Source: Actinoplanes sp. L3-i22
GTDB lineage: Bacteria > Actinomycetota > Actinomycetes > Mycobacteriales > Micromonosporaceae
Assembly (NCBI RefSeq): GCF_019704555.1
Contig: NZ_AP024745.1
Span: 1,422,001-1,486,000, forward strand
DNA length: 64,000 nt
Direction of reading: 5' to 3'
The stretch's first letter is position 1; each line of letters begins with the position of its first letter. Positions 34,720-43,276 of the stretch are shown in pieces. The position numbers and the translations under genes were made by a program. Under the pieces are notes generated by a model. The model was not told the DNA's origin. It saw only the letters and a program-made list of their open reading frames with translations, and ran no database searches.

Positions 34720-34741
34720 CGCGGCGGGGAAAGCCGCCGCG
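34720..34741 (+). terminator. Hairpin two bases before the next start codon
   Basis: CGCGGCGG-GGAAAG-CCGCCGCG forms an 8-bp stem with a 6-base loop. It follows the hydrolase gene and ends two bases before ATG 34744, so it can act as terminator and can also hide the ribosome site of the downstream gene. Confidence 0.5.
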
Positions 34742-34743
34742 AC

Positions 34744-35280
34744 ATGGCCGCCGAGAAACCACGCTCGCCGCACGAGACCGAGAAACAGCGCTGGGACCGG
34801 AACTTCGCCGACCTGCTGCAGGAGCTGCGCGTCGCGCAGACCGGGGTGCAGATCCTCTTCGCCTTCCTGCTGACCCTGCCGTTCTCCAGCGGTTTCCCGG
34901 CCGCCACCGCGTTCCAGAAGGACGTGTACATGGTGGCCCTGATCAGCGCGGCCTTCGCGACCGCGCTGATCATCTCGCCGGTCGCGTTCCACCGGGCGCT
35001 GTTCCGCCAGGGCCGCAAGCCGGAGCTGGTCCGCTACGCGCACCGGATGGCCACCAGCGGGCTGGCCTGCATGCTGGTGTCGATGGTCAGCAGCGTCCTG
35101 CTGGTCACCGACTACGTGCTGGACGCGCGCTGGGCGGTGGTGCTGACCGTCGTCTCCGCCGGCTGGTTCCTGACGTTCTGGGCGATCCTGCCGGTCACCC
35201 ACCGCAACTGGGCGGACGACGACGACAAGGACGGCTTCGTGCTGGACGACGCGCCGGCCGACTCGTCGATCAACTCCTAG
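34744..35280 (+). CDS. DUF6328 family membrane protein
   Basis: A 178-residue membrane protein with four predicted helices (about 35-55, 62-85, 100-125, 130-150) and an acidic C-terminal tail. RNFADLLQELRVAQTGVQILFAFLLTLPF at the start is the conserved segment of this actinobacterial family of unknown function. Its TAG stop overlaps the stop of the convergent gene in the shared palindrome CTAG. Confidence 0.8.
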   Translation: MAAEKPRSPHETEKQRWDRNFADLLQELRVAQTGVQILFAFLLTLPFSSGFPAATAFQKDVYMVALISAAFATALIISPVAFHRALFRQGRKPELVRYAHRMATSGLACMLVSMVSSVLLVTDYVLDARWAVVLTVVSAGWFLTFWAILPVTHRNWADDDDKDGFVLDDAPADSSINS

Positions 35281-35900
35281 GCTTTCCGCAGGCCGGTGCG
35301 TGCCGAGCGCAGGCCGAGCCGTTTGAGTTCCAGCTCGGCCAGGGCCTCGACGGCGGCCGCGTCGCCGGCCCGCCAGCTCTGCGCGATGTCCGGGCCCAGC
35401 TTGGCCAGCTCGCCCAGCGGACGGGTGGCCAGGGCCCGCAGCGCCAGCAGGTCCTTGCCGGCCGGCTGGTCGCGGACCACGAGCGCGGTCGAGGCCCGCC
35501 GGATCCAGCGCAGCCGCAGCGGCAGCCAGAGGAACAGCACCAGGGCGAGCGGCACCGCGAGCGCCATCAGCGGCAGGATCAGCGCCAGCTTGTCGACCAG
35601 CTCCTGCTGCTGGTGGCCGGCCTCGGCGATCGAGCGGGCCGCGTCGGCGGCGCCGTTGAACGGCTTGACCAGCTGGTCGCCGACCAGGGGCACCCGGCCG
35701 ACCTTGCCGCCCGCGTCGGCCAGGTTGTCGGCGATGCCACCGCCGGCGAGCTCCAGCTTCTGACCGGGCACGGCCAGTTTCTCCACCACGTCGTGGACCC
35801 AGATCGCGGCGCGGATCCACAGGTAGACCCAGATGACGACGAGGATGTCGGTGATCAGTTGGCGAATGGCGGTCGGCATGCGGTCGGCATAGAGCTTCAC
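35277..35900 (-). CDS. Membrane protein of unknown function
   Basis: A 207-residue protein with an N-terminal membrane helix (about 14-34) and a second longer hydrophobic hairpin (about 105-130), separated by an extracytoplasmic segment of about 70 residues. The C-terminal 70 residues are helical and charged, probably cytoplasmic. I do not recognise the family. The gene ends tail-to-tail with the DUF6328 gene. Confidence 0.7.
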   Translation of the reverse strand: MKLYADRMPTAIRQLITDILVVIWVYLWIRAAIWVHDVVEKLAVPGQKLELAGGGIADNLADAGGKVGRVPLVGDQLVKPFNGAADAARSIAEAGHQQQELVDKLALILPLMALAVPLALVLFLWLPLRLRWIRRASTALVVRDQPAGKDLLALRALATRPLGELAKLGPDIAQSWRAGDAAAVEALAELELKRLGLRSARTGLRKA

Positions 35901-35957
35901 GAGTGAAGCCTTCCATTCCGCGGGGCGCGACGCATCCGGGCGTCCCTCAGGCGGGGC

Positions 35958-36359
35958 TCAGCATTTCGCGCACTCCGGGCAGGTACCGAAGATCTCCATG
36001 GTGTGCGACACGTCGACGAAGCCGTGCTCGCCGGCCATCTTCTCGGCCCACGACTCGACGGCCGGGCCGAGCACCTCGACGGTCCGCCCGCACGAGCGGC
36101 ACACCAGGTGGTGGTGATGACCCTGGCTGCACCGGCGGTAGAGGTGCTCGCCGCCGGGCGGGCGCATCACGTCCACCTCGCCGGTGTCGGCCAGGCCCTG
36201 CAGCGTCCGGTACACCGTGGTCAGGCCGACCCGCTCGCCCCGGTCCCGCAGCATCGCGTGCAGGTCCTGGGCGCTGTGGAAACCCTCGGTCTCGCCGAGC
36301 ACGTCGCGCACCGCGCTCCGTTGCTTGGTGTTGCGCTGGGCGCTGCTCTCCGGGTTCAC
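35958..36359 (-). CDS. zur: Zinc uptake regulator Zur (Fur family)
   Basis: A 133-residue Fur-family repressor. The winged helix covers about 10-80, then the metal site HHHHLVCRSC and the structural zinc cysteines CPECAKC at the C-terminus. Zur represses zinc uptake genes when zinc is bound. GTG at 36357-36359 overlaps the stop of the upstream arsR gene by one base. Directly upstream lie znuACB in the same direction with a Zur box before znuA. The smtB/arsR-zur pair next to glyS matches the M. tuberculosis Rv2358-Rv2359 order. Confidence 0.93.
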   Translation of the reverse strand: MNPESSAQRNTKQRSAVRDVLGETEGFHSAQDLHAMLRDRGERVGLTTVYRTLQGLADTGEVDVMRPPGGEHLYRRCSQGHHHHLVCRSCGRTVEVLGPAVESWAEKMAGEHGFVDVSHTMEIFGTCPECAKC

Positions 36360-36655
36360 TATCGGCTCTCCCTCGCGTGACTGACGGCATCCGCCACGAT
36401 GTGCGCGATGTGTTCGTCCACCAGGGAGTATGCGATCTCCCGCCCACGCCGGACACCCCGCACCACGCCGGCGCCGCGCAACACCCGAAGGTGTTGCGAG
36501 ACCAGCGGTTGCGGGGCGCCGAGCTGGGAGACCAGATCGTGCACACAGCGCTCGCCCGCGCCGAGCTCGGCGACGATGGCGATCCGGATCGGCGCGGACA
36601 GCGCCCGGAGCAGCGCGCCGGCCGCTTCGTAGGACTCGTAACCGGTGGCGGTCAT
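36359..36655 (-). CDS. ArsR/SmtB family metal-responsive repressor
   Basis: A 98-residue winged-helix repressor. The recognition helix contains APQPLVSQHLRVLRGAG, and the C-terminal helix reads DEHIAHIVADAVSH, which gives the Asp/His pattern of the alpha-5 zinc site of SmtB/CzrA proteins; an ERCVHDL motif in helix 3 could also contribute ligands. Thus it probably senses zinc excess while its partner Zur senses sufficiency. Coupled to zur by a one-base overlap. ATG at 36653-36655 is used. Confidence 0.9.
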   Translation of the reverse strand: MTATGYESYEAAGALLRALSAPIRIAIVAELGAGERCVHDLVSQLGAPQPLVSQHLRVLRGAGVVRGVRRGREIAYSLVDEHIAHIVADAVSHARESR

Positions 36656-36685
36656 CGTGCGCACCACCGTACCGCGAGTTTCTGA

Positions 36686-37555
36686 TCAGGCATGCAGCAC
36701 GACATCCGGGGGTTCGATGTGGGCCGGGTGCGCGGACTTGCGCCGGCGTGGACGGTGCCAGAGCGCGCCGGCCCCGGTGGTGATCAGGAACCCGGCGAGG
36801 GCGATCAGCACCGTGGTGGCGCCCGGCGCGGTGTCGATCTCGCCGGAGAGCACCACGCCGGCGCCGGCCGCGCAGATCCCGATCAGCATGGCCATCGCCA
36901 TGGTCGACCGGAAACCTCGGGTGACCTGCTGCGCCGCCGCGACCGGGACCACCATCAAAGCCGAGACCAGAAGCAATCCGACGGTACGCATGGCGATCGT
37001 CACGGTCACCGCGGTCGTCACCGCGAGCAGCAGATTGAGCGTGCGCACCGGGAGACCGCTGACCCGCGCGTACTCCTCGTCGTTGCAGAGCGCGAAGAGC
37101 GCCGGCCGGAACACCAGCATCGCGATCAGCACCGCCGCGCCCAGCCCGGCGATCACCGCGATGTCGGCCGGCGACGTGGTGATCAGCGAGCCGAACAGGT
37201 ACTGCATCAGGCTGGCGTTGCTGGCGTCGTCGGAGAGCCCGACCAGCACCACGCCGCCCGCGATGCCGCCGTAGAAGAGCAGCGCCAGGGCCAGGTCGCC
37301 GGAGGTGCGCCCGCGCTCGCGGACCAGCTCGACGGCGACCGCGCCGACCACCGACACCAGCACCGCGGTGAGCACCGGGGACTGGTGGGTGAGCAGGCCG
37401 ACGCCGACACCGGTCAGCGCCACGTGCCCGATGCCGTCGCCGATCAGCGACAGCCGCCGCTGCACCAGGTAGATGCCGAGGGCCGGCGCGGTCAGGCCGA
37501 TGATCAGGGCGCCGGCCAGCGCGCGCAGCATGAAGGGATAGGTCAGCAGGTCCAT
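36686..37555 (-). CDS. znuB: Zinc ABC transporter permease ZnuB
   Basis: A 289-residue ABC-3 family permease with eight or nine helices, typical of zinc/manganese importers. The motif GIYLVQRRLSLIGDGIGH near the N-terminus is the conserved ATPase-contact region. One base separates it from znuC. It exports nothing; it forms the membrane channel for zinc delivered by ZnuA. The next gene, arsR, starts 30 bp downstream. Confidence 0.92.
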   Translation of the reverse strand: MDLLTYPFMLRALAGALIIGLTAPALGIYLVQRRLSLIGDGIGHVALTGVGVGLLTHQSPVLTAVLVSVVGAVAVELVRERGRTSGDLALALLFYGGIAGGVVLVGLSDDASNASLMQYLFGSLITTSPADIAVIAGLGAAVLIAMLVFRPALFALCNDEEYARVSGLPVRTLNLLLAVTTAVTVTIAMRTVGLLLVSALMVVPVAAAQQVTRGFRSTMAMAMLIGICAAGAGVVLSGEIDTAPGATTVLIALAGFLITTGAGALWHRPRRRKSAHPAHIEPPDVVLHA

Positions 37556-37556
37556 C

Positions 37557-38339
37557 TCAGTACGCCTTCATCCCCTCGGTGGGCGCCCATTCGCAGATCG
37601 TCGCCTTCTCCTCGTCGGCGTGCGGGTGCACGTGGTCGTGCCCCGGGTCGGCGTGGTGCCCGGCCGGTTCCGGCGGCACGCCCTCGTGCGCGATCCGGCC
37701 CTCGTGCACCACCACGGCCCGCCCGATCAGCGGTCGCAGCGGCCCCAGCTCGTGCAGGACCAGCAGGATCGTCCCGCCGTTCGCGGCGAACTCGGTCAGC
37801 GCGCCGGCGAACGCCTCCTGGCTGGCCGCGTCCACCCCGGCGGTCGGCTCGTCCAGGACCAGCAGGTCCGGCTTGCCGGCCAGGGCCCGGGCGATCAGGG
37901 TGCGCTGCTGCTGGCCGCCGGAGAGGGTGCTGACCGGGTCGCCGATCCGGTCGATCAGGCCGACCGCCGCGAGCGCCTCGTGGACCGCGGCCCGATCGGC
38001 GGCCCCGGGCAGCCGGAACATCCCGCGCCGGGCCAGCCGGCCGGACGCGACCACCTCGCCGACCGTGGCCGGGACGCCGCTGCCGGCGCCCAGCCGTTGC
38101 GGCACGTACCCGATGCGTTCCCAGTGGCGGAAGCGGCGCTGTGCCGTACCGAACAATGCGATCTCGCCACGGCGGACCGGGACCAGACCCAGGACCGTGC
38201 GGATCAGCGTGGATTTTCCGGAGCCGTTGGCGCCGAGCACGGCGACGACGTCGCCGGCGGCGACGCTGAGCGTGACGTCGCGCAGGATCTCCCGCCCGTC
38301 GTAACCGGCCGCCACGTGCCGGACCTCGATAACGCTCAT
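37557..38339 (-). CDS. znuC: Zinc ABC transporter ATPase ZnuC
   Basis: A 260-residue ATPase with Walker A GANGSGKST, signature LSGGQQQR and Walker B LLVLDEPTAGVD. The C-terminal tail is His-rich (HHADPGHDHVHPHADEE), a common zinc-binding feature of ZnuC-type proteins. ATG at 38337-38339 overlaps the znuA stop by four bases; a GTG two codons upstream is less likely. Belongs to the Zur-controlled znuACB operon. Confidence 0.92.
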   Translation of the reverse strand: MSVIEVRHVAAGYDGREILRDVTLSVAAGDVVAVLGANGSGKSTLIRTVLGLVPVRRGEIALFGTAQRRFRHWERIGYVPQRLGAGSGVPATVGEVVASGRLARRGMFRLPGAADRAAVHEALAAVGLIDRIGDPVSTLSGGQQQRTLIARALAGKPDLLVLDEPTAGVDAASQEAFAGALTEFAANGGTILLVLHELGPLRPLIGRAVVVHEGRIAHEGVPPEPAGHHADPGHDHVHPHADEEKATICEWAPTEGMKAY

Positions 38340-39214
38340 GAGCACCCCAATGCCGTGGTGAGGGCGGCGAGGTTGCTCCGCATCACCGAGAAGTAGTCCG
38401 CGTGCGGGTCGGTCAGGCCTTCGAGCGGGTCGAGCACCGCGGTCTTCGCGCCGACCTCGCGCGCGATCGTCTCGGCGACCTTCGGGCTGACCAGGGTCTC
38501 GAAGAAGATGGTGGTGGTGCCGTGCGCGCGGGCGTCGGCGGCGACCTCGGCGAGGCGGCGCGGCGACGGCTCGGCCTCCGGGTCGACGCCGGTGATCCCG
38601 ATCTGGGTCAGGTGGTAGCGGTCGGCCAGGTAGTGGAACGCGGTGTGGCTGGTCACCAGCTCACGGCGCGGGCAGTCGGCCAGCGCGGCGCCGAACTGGC
38701 CGTCCAGCTCGGTTAGCTGCCGGTGCAGGGTGGCGGCGCGGGCCCGGTAGTCGGCGGCGTGCGCCGGGTCGGCGTCGCTCAGCTTCTGCCCGACGGCGTC
38801 GGCGATGGCGGCCAGCCGGATCGGGTCGAGCCAGACGTGCGGGTCGGTGCCGTGCCCCTCACTGGACTTGACCAGGGTGACCGCGGCCGAGACGTCGTAC
38901 CCCCGGGTCTTGGCGTTCTGTTTGATCGCGTCGTCGACCGCGGGCTGGAAACCGTGCAGGTAGACCGCGAGTTTCGCGTCCGAGATCTGGGCGACCTGGC
39001 GCGGGCTCAGCTCGACGTCGTGCGGCTCGGCGCCGGGCTTGGTCAGATTGGTGACCCGGACCAGGTCGCCGCCGATCCGCTCGCTGACGAACTGCAGCGG
39101 GTAGAACGCGGCGACGATCGGGAGCCGGCCGCCGGCGCTCGCCCGCGTGGCGCACCCGGCCAGCGCGGCCACGGCGGCCAGCACGAGCAACGGGATCAGC
39201 GGGCGGCGCATCAT
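38336..39214 (-). CDS. znuA: Zinc ABC transporter substrate-binding lipoprotein ZnuA
   Basis: A 292-residue lipoprotein: signal peptide with lipobox LAGC, then the cluster 9 binding-protein fold. The zinc-ligand histidines appear in EPHDVELS, DPHVWLDP and TSHTAFHYLA. The long His-rich loop of some ZnuA proteins is short here (SSEGHGTD). AGGTGG precedes two adjacent ATG codons (39214 and 39211). A 13-bp Zur palindrome lies 23 bp upstream. Confidence 0.93.
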   Translation of the reverse strand: MMRRPLIPLLVLAAVAALAGCATRASAGGRLPIVAAFYPLQFVSERIGGDLVRVTNLTKPGAEPHDVELSPRQVAQISDAKLAVYLHGFQPAVDDAIKQNAKTRGYDVSAAVTLVKSSEGHGTDPHVWLDPIRLAAIADAVGQKLSDADPAHAADYRARAATLHRQLTELDGQFGAALADCPRRELVTSHTAFHYLADRYHLTQIGITGVDPEAEPSPRRLAEVAADARAHGTTTIFFETLVSPKVAETIAREVGAKTAVLDPLEGLTDPHADYFSVMRSNLAALTTALGCS

Positions 39215-39236
39215 GCCACCTACTCTGATCGATAAC

Positions 39237-39249
39237 GACAATGATTGTC
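39237..39249. promoter_or_regulatory. Zur box upstream of znuA
   Basis: GACAAT-G-ATTGTC is a perfect palindrome within CGACAATGATTGTCAA, matching the core of bacterial Zur boxes. It lies 23 bp before znuA and is expected to repress znuACB-arsR-zur under zinc sufficiency. Confidence 0.88.
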
Positions 39250-39263
39250 AAAAGCGCATGCGT

Positions 39264-39518
39264 TCACAACGCCTTCGAGACCACCGCGACGATCAGAAGA
39301 GTGAGCAGCACCACCCGGACCAGGCGGGTGATCGGCGACTGGACCGGCCAGGTGGTGAAGGTCAGCGCGATCAGCCCGGCCGCCAGCACGCCGAGCAGCA
39401 GCGCGCCCACCACGCCCGGCAGGTACAGGCCGGCCAGCAGCAGGACCAGCGCCACGATGAACGCGGTGGTCGGGTTCACCCGGGCCAGCCGGCGCAGGAA
39501 ATGGTCGGACGTCGTCAC
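39264..39518 (-). CDS. Small two-helix membrane protein (DUF6703-like)
   Basis: An 84-residue protein with two or three hydrophobic segments (about 20-40, 42-55, 65-82). The N-terminal VTTSDHFLRRLARVNPTTAF pattern fits small actinobacterial membrane proteins of the DUF6703 type; the family name is tentative. GTG at 39516-39518 is supported by AGGAG five bases upstream. It lies just before znuA in the same direction, but the Zur box sits between them. Confidence 0.65.
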   Translation of the reverse strand: MTTSDHFLRRLARVNPTTAFIVALVLLLAGLYLPGVVGALLLGVLAAGLIALTFTTWPVQSPITRLVRVVLLTLLIVAVVSKAL

Positions 39519-39551
39519 TGCGGCTCCTGTCGAAGTGCGTACCCTCGTCAC

Positions 39552-39893
39552 ATGCTGGTGCTCAACCGCTTCACGGTCCCGCCGGACACGCACGACAGCT
39601 TCGCGGAGCAGGCGCACGCCGCCCTCGCCGCGCTCGCCCAGTGCCCCGGTTACCTGTCCGGCCGGCTCACCCGGGCCCTGGAGGACACCACCAACTGGAC
39701 CCTGGTGACCGAGTGGGAGTCCGTCGGAGCCTACCGCCGCTCGCTCGGCTCGTTCGACGTCAAGGTGCACGCCACCCCGCTGCTCGCGCGGTCGCTGGAC
39801 GAGCCGTCCGCGTTCGAGACGCTGGCCAGTGCCGGCCCGGGGGAGGCGGTCGCGGTGACCGGCAGTGACCGGGCCGCCGAGCCGTGGCGCTGA
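39552..39893 (+). CDS. Antibiotic biosynthesis monooxygenase (ABM) domain protein
   Basis: A 113-residue ferredoxin-like ABM-domain protein. LVLNRFTVPPDTHDSFAEQAH at the start, CPGYLSGRL, and WTLVTEWESVGAYRRSL are the usual strand and helix features. Stand-alone ABM proteins include small oxygenases and heme-degrading enzymes, often of unknown substrate; I see no heme ligand pattern. ATG 39552. Divergent from the small membrane gene across 33 bp. Confidence 0.8.
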   Translation: MLVLNRFTVPPDTHDSFAEQAHAALAALAQCPGYLSGRLTRALEDTTNWTLVTEWESVGAYRRSLGSFDVKVHATPLLARSLDEPSAFETLASAGPGEAVAVTGSDRAAEPWR

Positions 39894-39909
39894 ACATTAG
39901 GCTGAGGGA

Positions 39910-40446
39910 ATGACCTACGGTCAACCGCCCATGCAGTACGGCCCCCCGCCGCCCCCGCCGGCGACCTTCGTCCCGCCGCCACCCCCGGGTCCCGGCGTGC
40001 ATCCGCCGTTCCCGGCGCCGCCCGTCGAGGGCCGTGGCCGGCGCATCGGCCTGGGCTTCGGCATCGGCGGTGGCATCGTCGCGCTGATCTGCGGTGGCGG
40101 GCTGGCCGCGATCATCGGCCTGGGGCTGTCGCTGAACGGCTCGATCAACGAGCAGGCGCACGCCGCGGTGGCCGACTACCTGGACGCGGTCAAGTCCGGG
40201 AACTACGACGAGGCGTACGGGCACCTGTGCCGGAGCACCCGCGCGCGGGAGAGTCTGAGCGAGTTCTCCGGGCGGGTCGCGCAGGAGGAGAAGTTCACCT
40301 CGTACACGATCGGCGATCTCAATCTCAGCACCGGTGAGGTGCCGGTCGACCTGGTCTATGCCGACGGCGACGTGAACCACACCGAGGCGCAACTCGGGCA
40401 GAACCGGACGACGGGTGAGTTCGAGGTGTGCTCTCTCGGGGAGTAA
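39910..40446 (+). CDS. Proline-rich single-pass membrane protein
   Basis: A 178-residue protein with a cytoplasmic Pro/Gly/Tyr-rich N-terminus (residues 1-40), a membrane helix at about 47-75, and an extracytoplasmic domain of about 100 residues resembling the DUF4878/lumazine-binding-like fold (AVADYLDAVKSGNYDEAYGHLC). Two cysteines in that domain (CRS and VCS) may be bonded. Such proteins are common in actinomycete envelopes; function unknown. Confidence 0.75.
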   Translation: MTYGQPPMQYGPPPPPPATFVPPPPPGPGVHPPFPAPPVEGRGRRIGLGFGIGGGIVALICGGGLAAIIGLGLSLNGSINEQAHAAVADYLDAVKSGNYDEAYGHLCRSTRARESLSEFSGRVAQEEKFTSYTIGDLNLSTGEVPVDLVYADGDVNHTEAQLGQNRTTGEFEVCSLGE

Positions 40447-40509
40447 CCTCGCTAATCGTCCAACGACCTTCCGATACCCCCGCCGACACCCAGCCGGCGT
40501 AGGAGACTC

Positions 40510-41889
40510 ATGCCTGCCGACCGCATCGATTCCGTTGTCAGCCTTGCCAAGCGCCGGGGCTTCGTCTTCCCCTCCAGTGAGATCTACGGAGGAACCCGCT
40601 CGGCTTGGGACTACGGTCCGCTGGGCGTCGAACTGAAGGAGAACGTCCGCCGGCAGTGGTGGCGGACCATGGTCCAGCAGCGCGACGACATCGTCGGCCT
40701 GGACTCCGCGGTGATCCTGTCGAAGGACGTGTGGGCCGCCTCCGGTCACCTCGACGCGTTCGTCGACCCGCTGACCGAGTGCCAGTCCTGCCACAAGCGC
40801 TACCGGGCCGACCACCTGGAAGAGGCCTACGAGGCCAAGCACGGCTCGCTGCCGTCGTCGCTGCAGGAGCTGAACTGCCCGAACTGCGGCAACAAGGGGA
40901 CCTTCACCGAGCCGAAGATGTTCAACGGCCTGATGAAGACGTTCCTCGGGCCGACCGAGAGCACCGAGGGCATGCACTACCTGCGCCCGGAGACCGCTCA
41001 GGGCATCTTCGTCAACTACGCGAACGTGGCGACCGCGGCCCGCAAGAAGCCGCCGTTCGGCATCGCGCAGGTCGGCAAGAGCTTCCGGAACGAGATCACC
41101 CCGGGCAACTTCATCTTCCGGACACGCGAGTTCGAGCAGATGGAGATGGAGTTCTTCGTCCCGCCGGGCAGCGACGAGGAGTGGCACGAGTACTGGCTGC
41201 AGGAGCGGTGGAACTGGTACCGCGACCTCGGCCTGTCCGAGAGCAACCTGCGCTTCTTCGAGCACCCGAAGGAGAAGCTGTCGCACTACTCGAAGCGGAC
41301 CGTCGACATCGAGTACCGCTTCCAGTTCGGCGGCAGTGACTTCGCCGAGCTCGAGGGCATCGCGAACCGGACCGACTTCGACCTGTCCACGCACTCCAAG
41401 CACTCCGGTGTGGACCTGTCCTACTTCGACCAGGAGAAGGGCGAGCGCTGGACGCCGTACGTGATCGAGCCGGCCGCCGGCCTCACCCGCGCGGTGCTGG
41501 CGTTCCTGCTCGAGGCGTACGACGAGGACGAGGCCCCGAACACCAAGGGCGGCGTCGACAAGCGCACCGTGATGCGGTTCGACCCGCGGCTGGCCCCGGT
41601 GAAGGTCGCCGTGCTGCCGCTGTCGCGCAACCCCGACCTGTCCCCGAAGGCCAAGGGGCTCGCCGCTGACCTGCGCAAGCGCTGGATCGTCGAGTTCGAC
41701 GACTCGCAGGCGATCGGGCGGCGCTACCGCCGGCAGGACGAGATCGGCACGCCGTTCTGCGTGACGGTCGACTTCGACACCCTCGAGGACGACGCGGTGA
41801 CGGTCCGGGACCGGGACACCATGAAGCAGGAGCGGGTCTCGCTCAGCCAGATCGAGGACTACCTGATCAAGCGCCTCCCCGGCTGCTGA
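40510..41889 (+). CDS. glyS: Glycine--tRNA ligase
   Basis: A 459-residue class II aminoacyl-tRNA synthetase of the dimeric alpha2 type. [22 protein letters not shown] opens the catalytic domain, [13 protein letters not shown] and [23 protein letters not shown] carry motif 2, and the C-terminal anticodon-binding domain includes [21 protein letters not shown]...CPNC zinc site is inserted near residues 95-130. AGGAG precedes ATG 40510. Its place next to arsR/zur matches the mycobacterial order. Confidence 0.96.
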   Translation: MPADRIDSVVSLAKRRGFVFPSSEIYGGTRSAWDYGPLGVELKENVRRQWWRTMVQQRDDIVGLDSAVILSKDVWAASGHLDAFVDPLTECQSCHKRYRADHLEEAYEAKHGSLPSSLQELNCPNCGNKGTFTEPKMFNGLMKTFLGPTESTEGMHYLRPETAQGIFVNYANVATAARKKPPFGIAQVGKSFRNEITPGNFIFRTREFEQMEMEFFVPPGSDEEWHEYWLQERWNWYRDLGLSESNLRFFEHPKEKLSHYSKRTVDIEYRFQFGGSDFAELEGIANRTDFDLSTHSKHSGVDLSYFDQEKGERWTPYVIEPAAGLTRAVLAFLLEAYDEDEAPNTKGGVDKRTVMRFDPRLAPVKVAVLPLSRNPDLSPKAKGLAADLRKRWIVEFDDSQAIGRRYRRQDEIGTPFCVTVDFDTLEDDAVTVRDRDTMKQERVSLSQIEDYLIKRLPGC

Positions 41890-41897
41890 ACAACGTG

Positions 41898-41926
41898 CCA
41901 TGGCCGCCTAAGATGGGCGGCCATGG
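41898..41926 (+). terminator. Hairpin covering the next gene's start codon
   Basis: CCATGGCCGCC (41898-41908) pairs perfectly with GGCGGCCATGG (41916-41926) around a 7-base loop. It starts 9 bp after the glyS stop, and the ATG of the following lipoprotein gene (41923-41925) lies inside the 3' arm. It may end glyS transcripts, hide the start codon, or both. No T-run. Confidence 0.6.
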
Positions 41927-42648
41927 TGCGACGGGGATCGATCTACGTGATGGCGCTGCTGCTCTCGGCGGGCACGCTGGCCGCCTGCAAGTCGAAGTCC
42001 GAGAAAGAGTTCGAGGACGCGCCCGCGATGAAGGTGGGCATCGCCCCGGCGGGCAAGCCGCTGGCGGTCGGCAAGCCGGAGAAGAGCGGCGAGCTCGCGA
42101 CGTACGGCTGGCCGGAGGCCTGTGAATACCTGCCCGAGGCCGACGTCCGGGCGATCCTGCCGTCGGCCACCTCGGTCACGCTCAAGCAGGAGAGCGTGGT
42201 GTTCTCCACCTCGCTGTTCGGGCAGGCCAAGGAGACCGTCCGGGACGCGCAGTGCACGATCGAGGTGATGCTGCCGGAGAAGGACGACGCGCCCACCTTC
42301 CCGCTGCGCATCCACGTGGTCGAGCGCGGATACGGCACGCCCCCGTTCGCGAAGTCGAACTACGAGAGCAATGTGACCAGCGGCTCGGACAAGGAGTGCC
42401 CGGCCACGCTGGTCAAATCCGCCGGCCTGGACGCCTGCGGGCACTCCAGCGAGGAATGGCACTTCCTGAAGAAGCGCACCGCGATCGAGGTGAAGGTGGA
42501 CACGTTCGTCCCGAGCGGCGCCAAGTTCGAGGGCATGCCGGACCCCGGCACCACGGACAAGCTCGAGATCATCCACGCGGCGCGGATGTTCTGGGAGAAC
42601 GACGTCGCCGCCCGCTTCGTCGCCGCGGTCGCCGCCCGCGCCTCCTGA
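41923..42648 (+). CDS. Lipoprotein of unknown function
   Basis: A 241-residue predicted lipoprotein with signal peptide and lipobox LAAC (Cys22), followed by a charged KSKSEKEFED linker. The mature domain has four further cysteines (CEYL, QCTIE, KECP and ACGHS) probably forming two disulfides. Actinomycetes carry many such DUF3558-like lipoproteins; the match is loose. The start codon is part of a stable hairpin. Confidence 0.75.
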   Translation: MVRRGSIYVMALLLSAGTLAACKSKSEKEFEDAPAMKVGIAPAGKPLAVGKPEKSGELATYGWPEACEYLPEADVRAILPSATSVTLKQESVVFSTSLFGQAKETVRDAQCTIEVMLPEKDDAPTFPLRIHVVERGYGTPPFAKSNYESNVTSGSDKECPATLVKSAGLDACGHSSEEWHFLKKRTAIEVKVDTFVPSGAKFEGMPDPGTTDKLEIIHAARMFWENDVAARFVAAVAARAS

Positions 42649-42650
42649 TC

Positions 42651-43133
42651 TCAGAAGTCGAAACCGCCCGGCCGGCCGTTGCGGTCGGCGATCAGGCCGG
42701 CCAGTACCGCCACCGCGATCTCGGCCGGGGTGCGGCTGCCGATGTTCAGGCCGACCGGGCGGTGGACGCGGGCGATCTCGTCGTCCGGCACGTCCAGGTC
42801 GCGCAGCGCGGCGACGTGCGGGCCCTCGTTGCGCGGGTTGCCGACGATGCCGATCCAGCGGGACTTCCCGGCGAGCGCCTCGCGCAGCTGGGCGCCGATC
42901 TCCGGCCGGTGATGGTCGGTGAGCAGGACGTCGGTGTGCTCGTCCGCCTCCGCCGCGGTGAGGTCGGCGACGACCCGGTCACCGTGCGGCCGCGGGGTGC
43001 CCCCGAGCTGCGTCGGATCCGGCTCGACGACCGTGACGTGGAAGCCCAGCTCGATCCCGAAACGGCTCAGCATCTCCGCCGTCGGGGATGCGAAAACGGC
43101 CACCAGCCTGCGCGGACTCTGCTCATCGCTCAT
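42651..43133 (-). CDS. XdhC-type Rossmann domain protein
   Basis: A 160-residue protein equal to the C-terminal Rossmann domain of XdhC/CoxI proteins: RLVAVFASPTAEMLSRFGIELGF, VLLTDHH, WIGIVGNPRNEG and HRPVGLNIGSRTPAEIAVAVLAGLIA. The N-terminal XdhC domain is absent, and no molybdenum hydroxylase genes are in the window, so a role in molybdenum cofactor insertion is uncertain. Its stop lies two bases after the convergent lipoprotein stop. Confidence 0.8.
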   Translation of the reverse strand: MSDEQSPRRLVAVFASPTAEMLSRFGIELGFHVTVVEPDPTQLGGTPRPHGDRVVADLTAAEADEHTDVLLTDHHRPEIGAQLREALAGKSRWIGIVGNPRNEGPHVAALRDLDVPDDEIARVHRPVGLNIGSRTPAEIAVAVLAGLIADRNGRPGGFDF

Positions 43134-43276
43134 GCTCCCGACTCTGTCAGATTCGAGCGGATCATGCACTCGTTCAGGTGACGCGAGACATCTAGTCCCG
43201 CGCCTATAGTTCTCCGGAGTGTGAACACCCCCTCGCCGGTCGTCCGACCGGCTACCCTTCACCCCTGGAGGCACCT

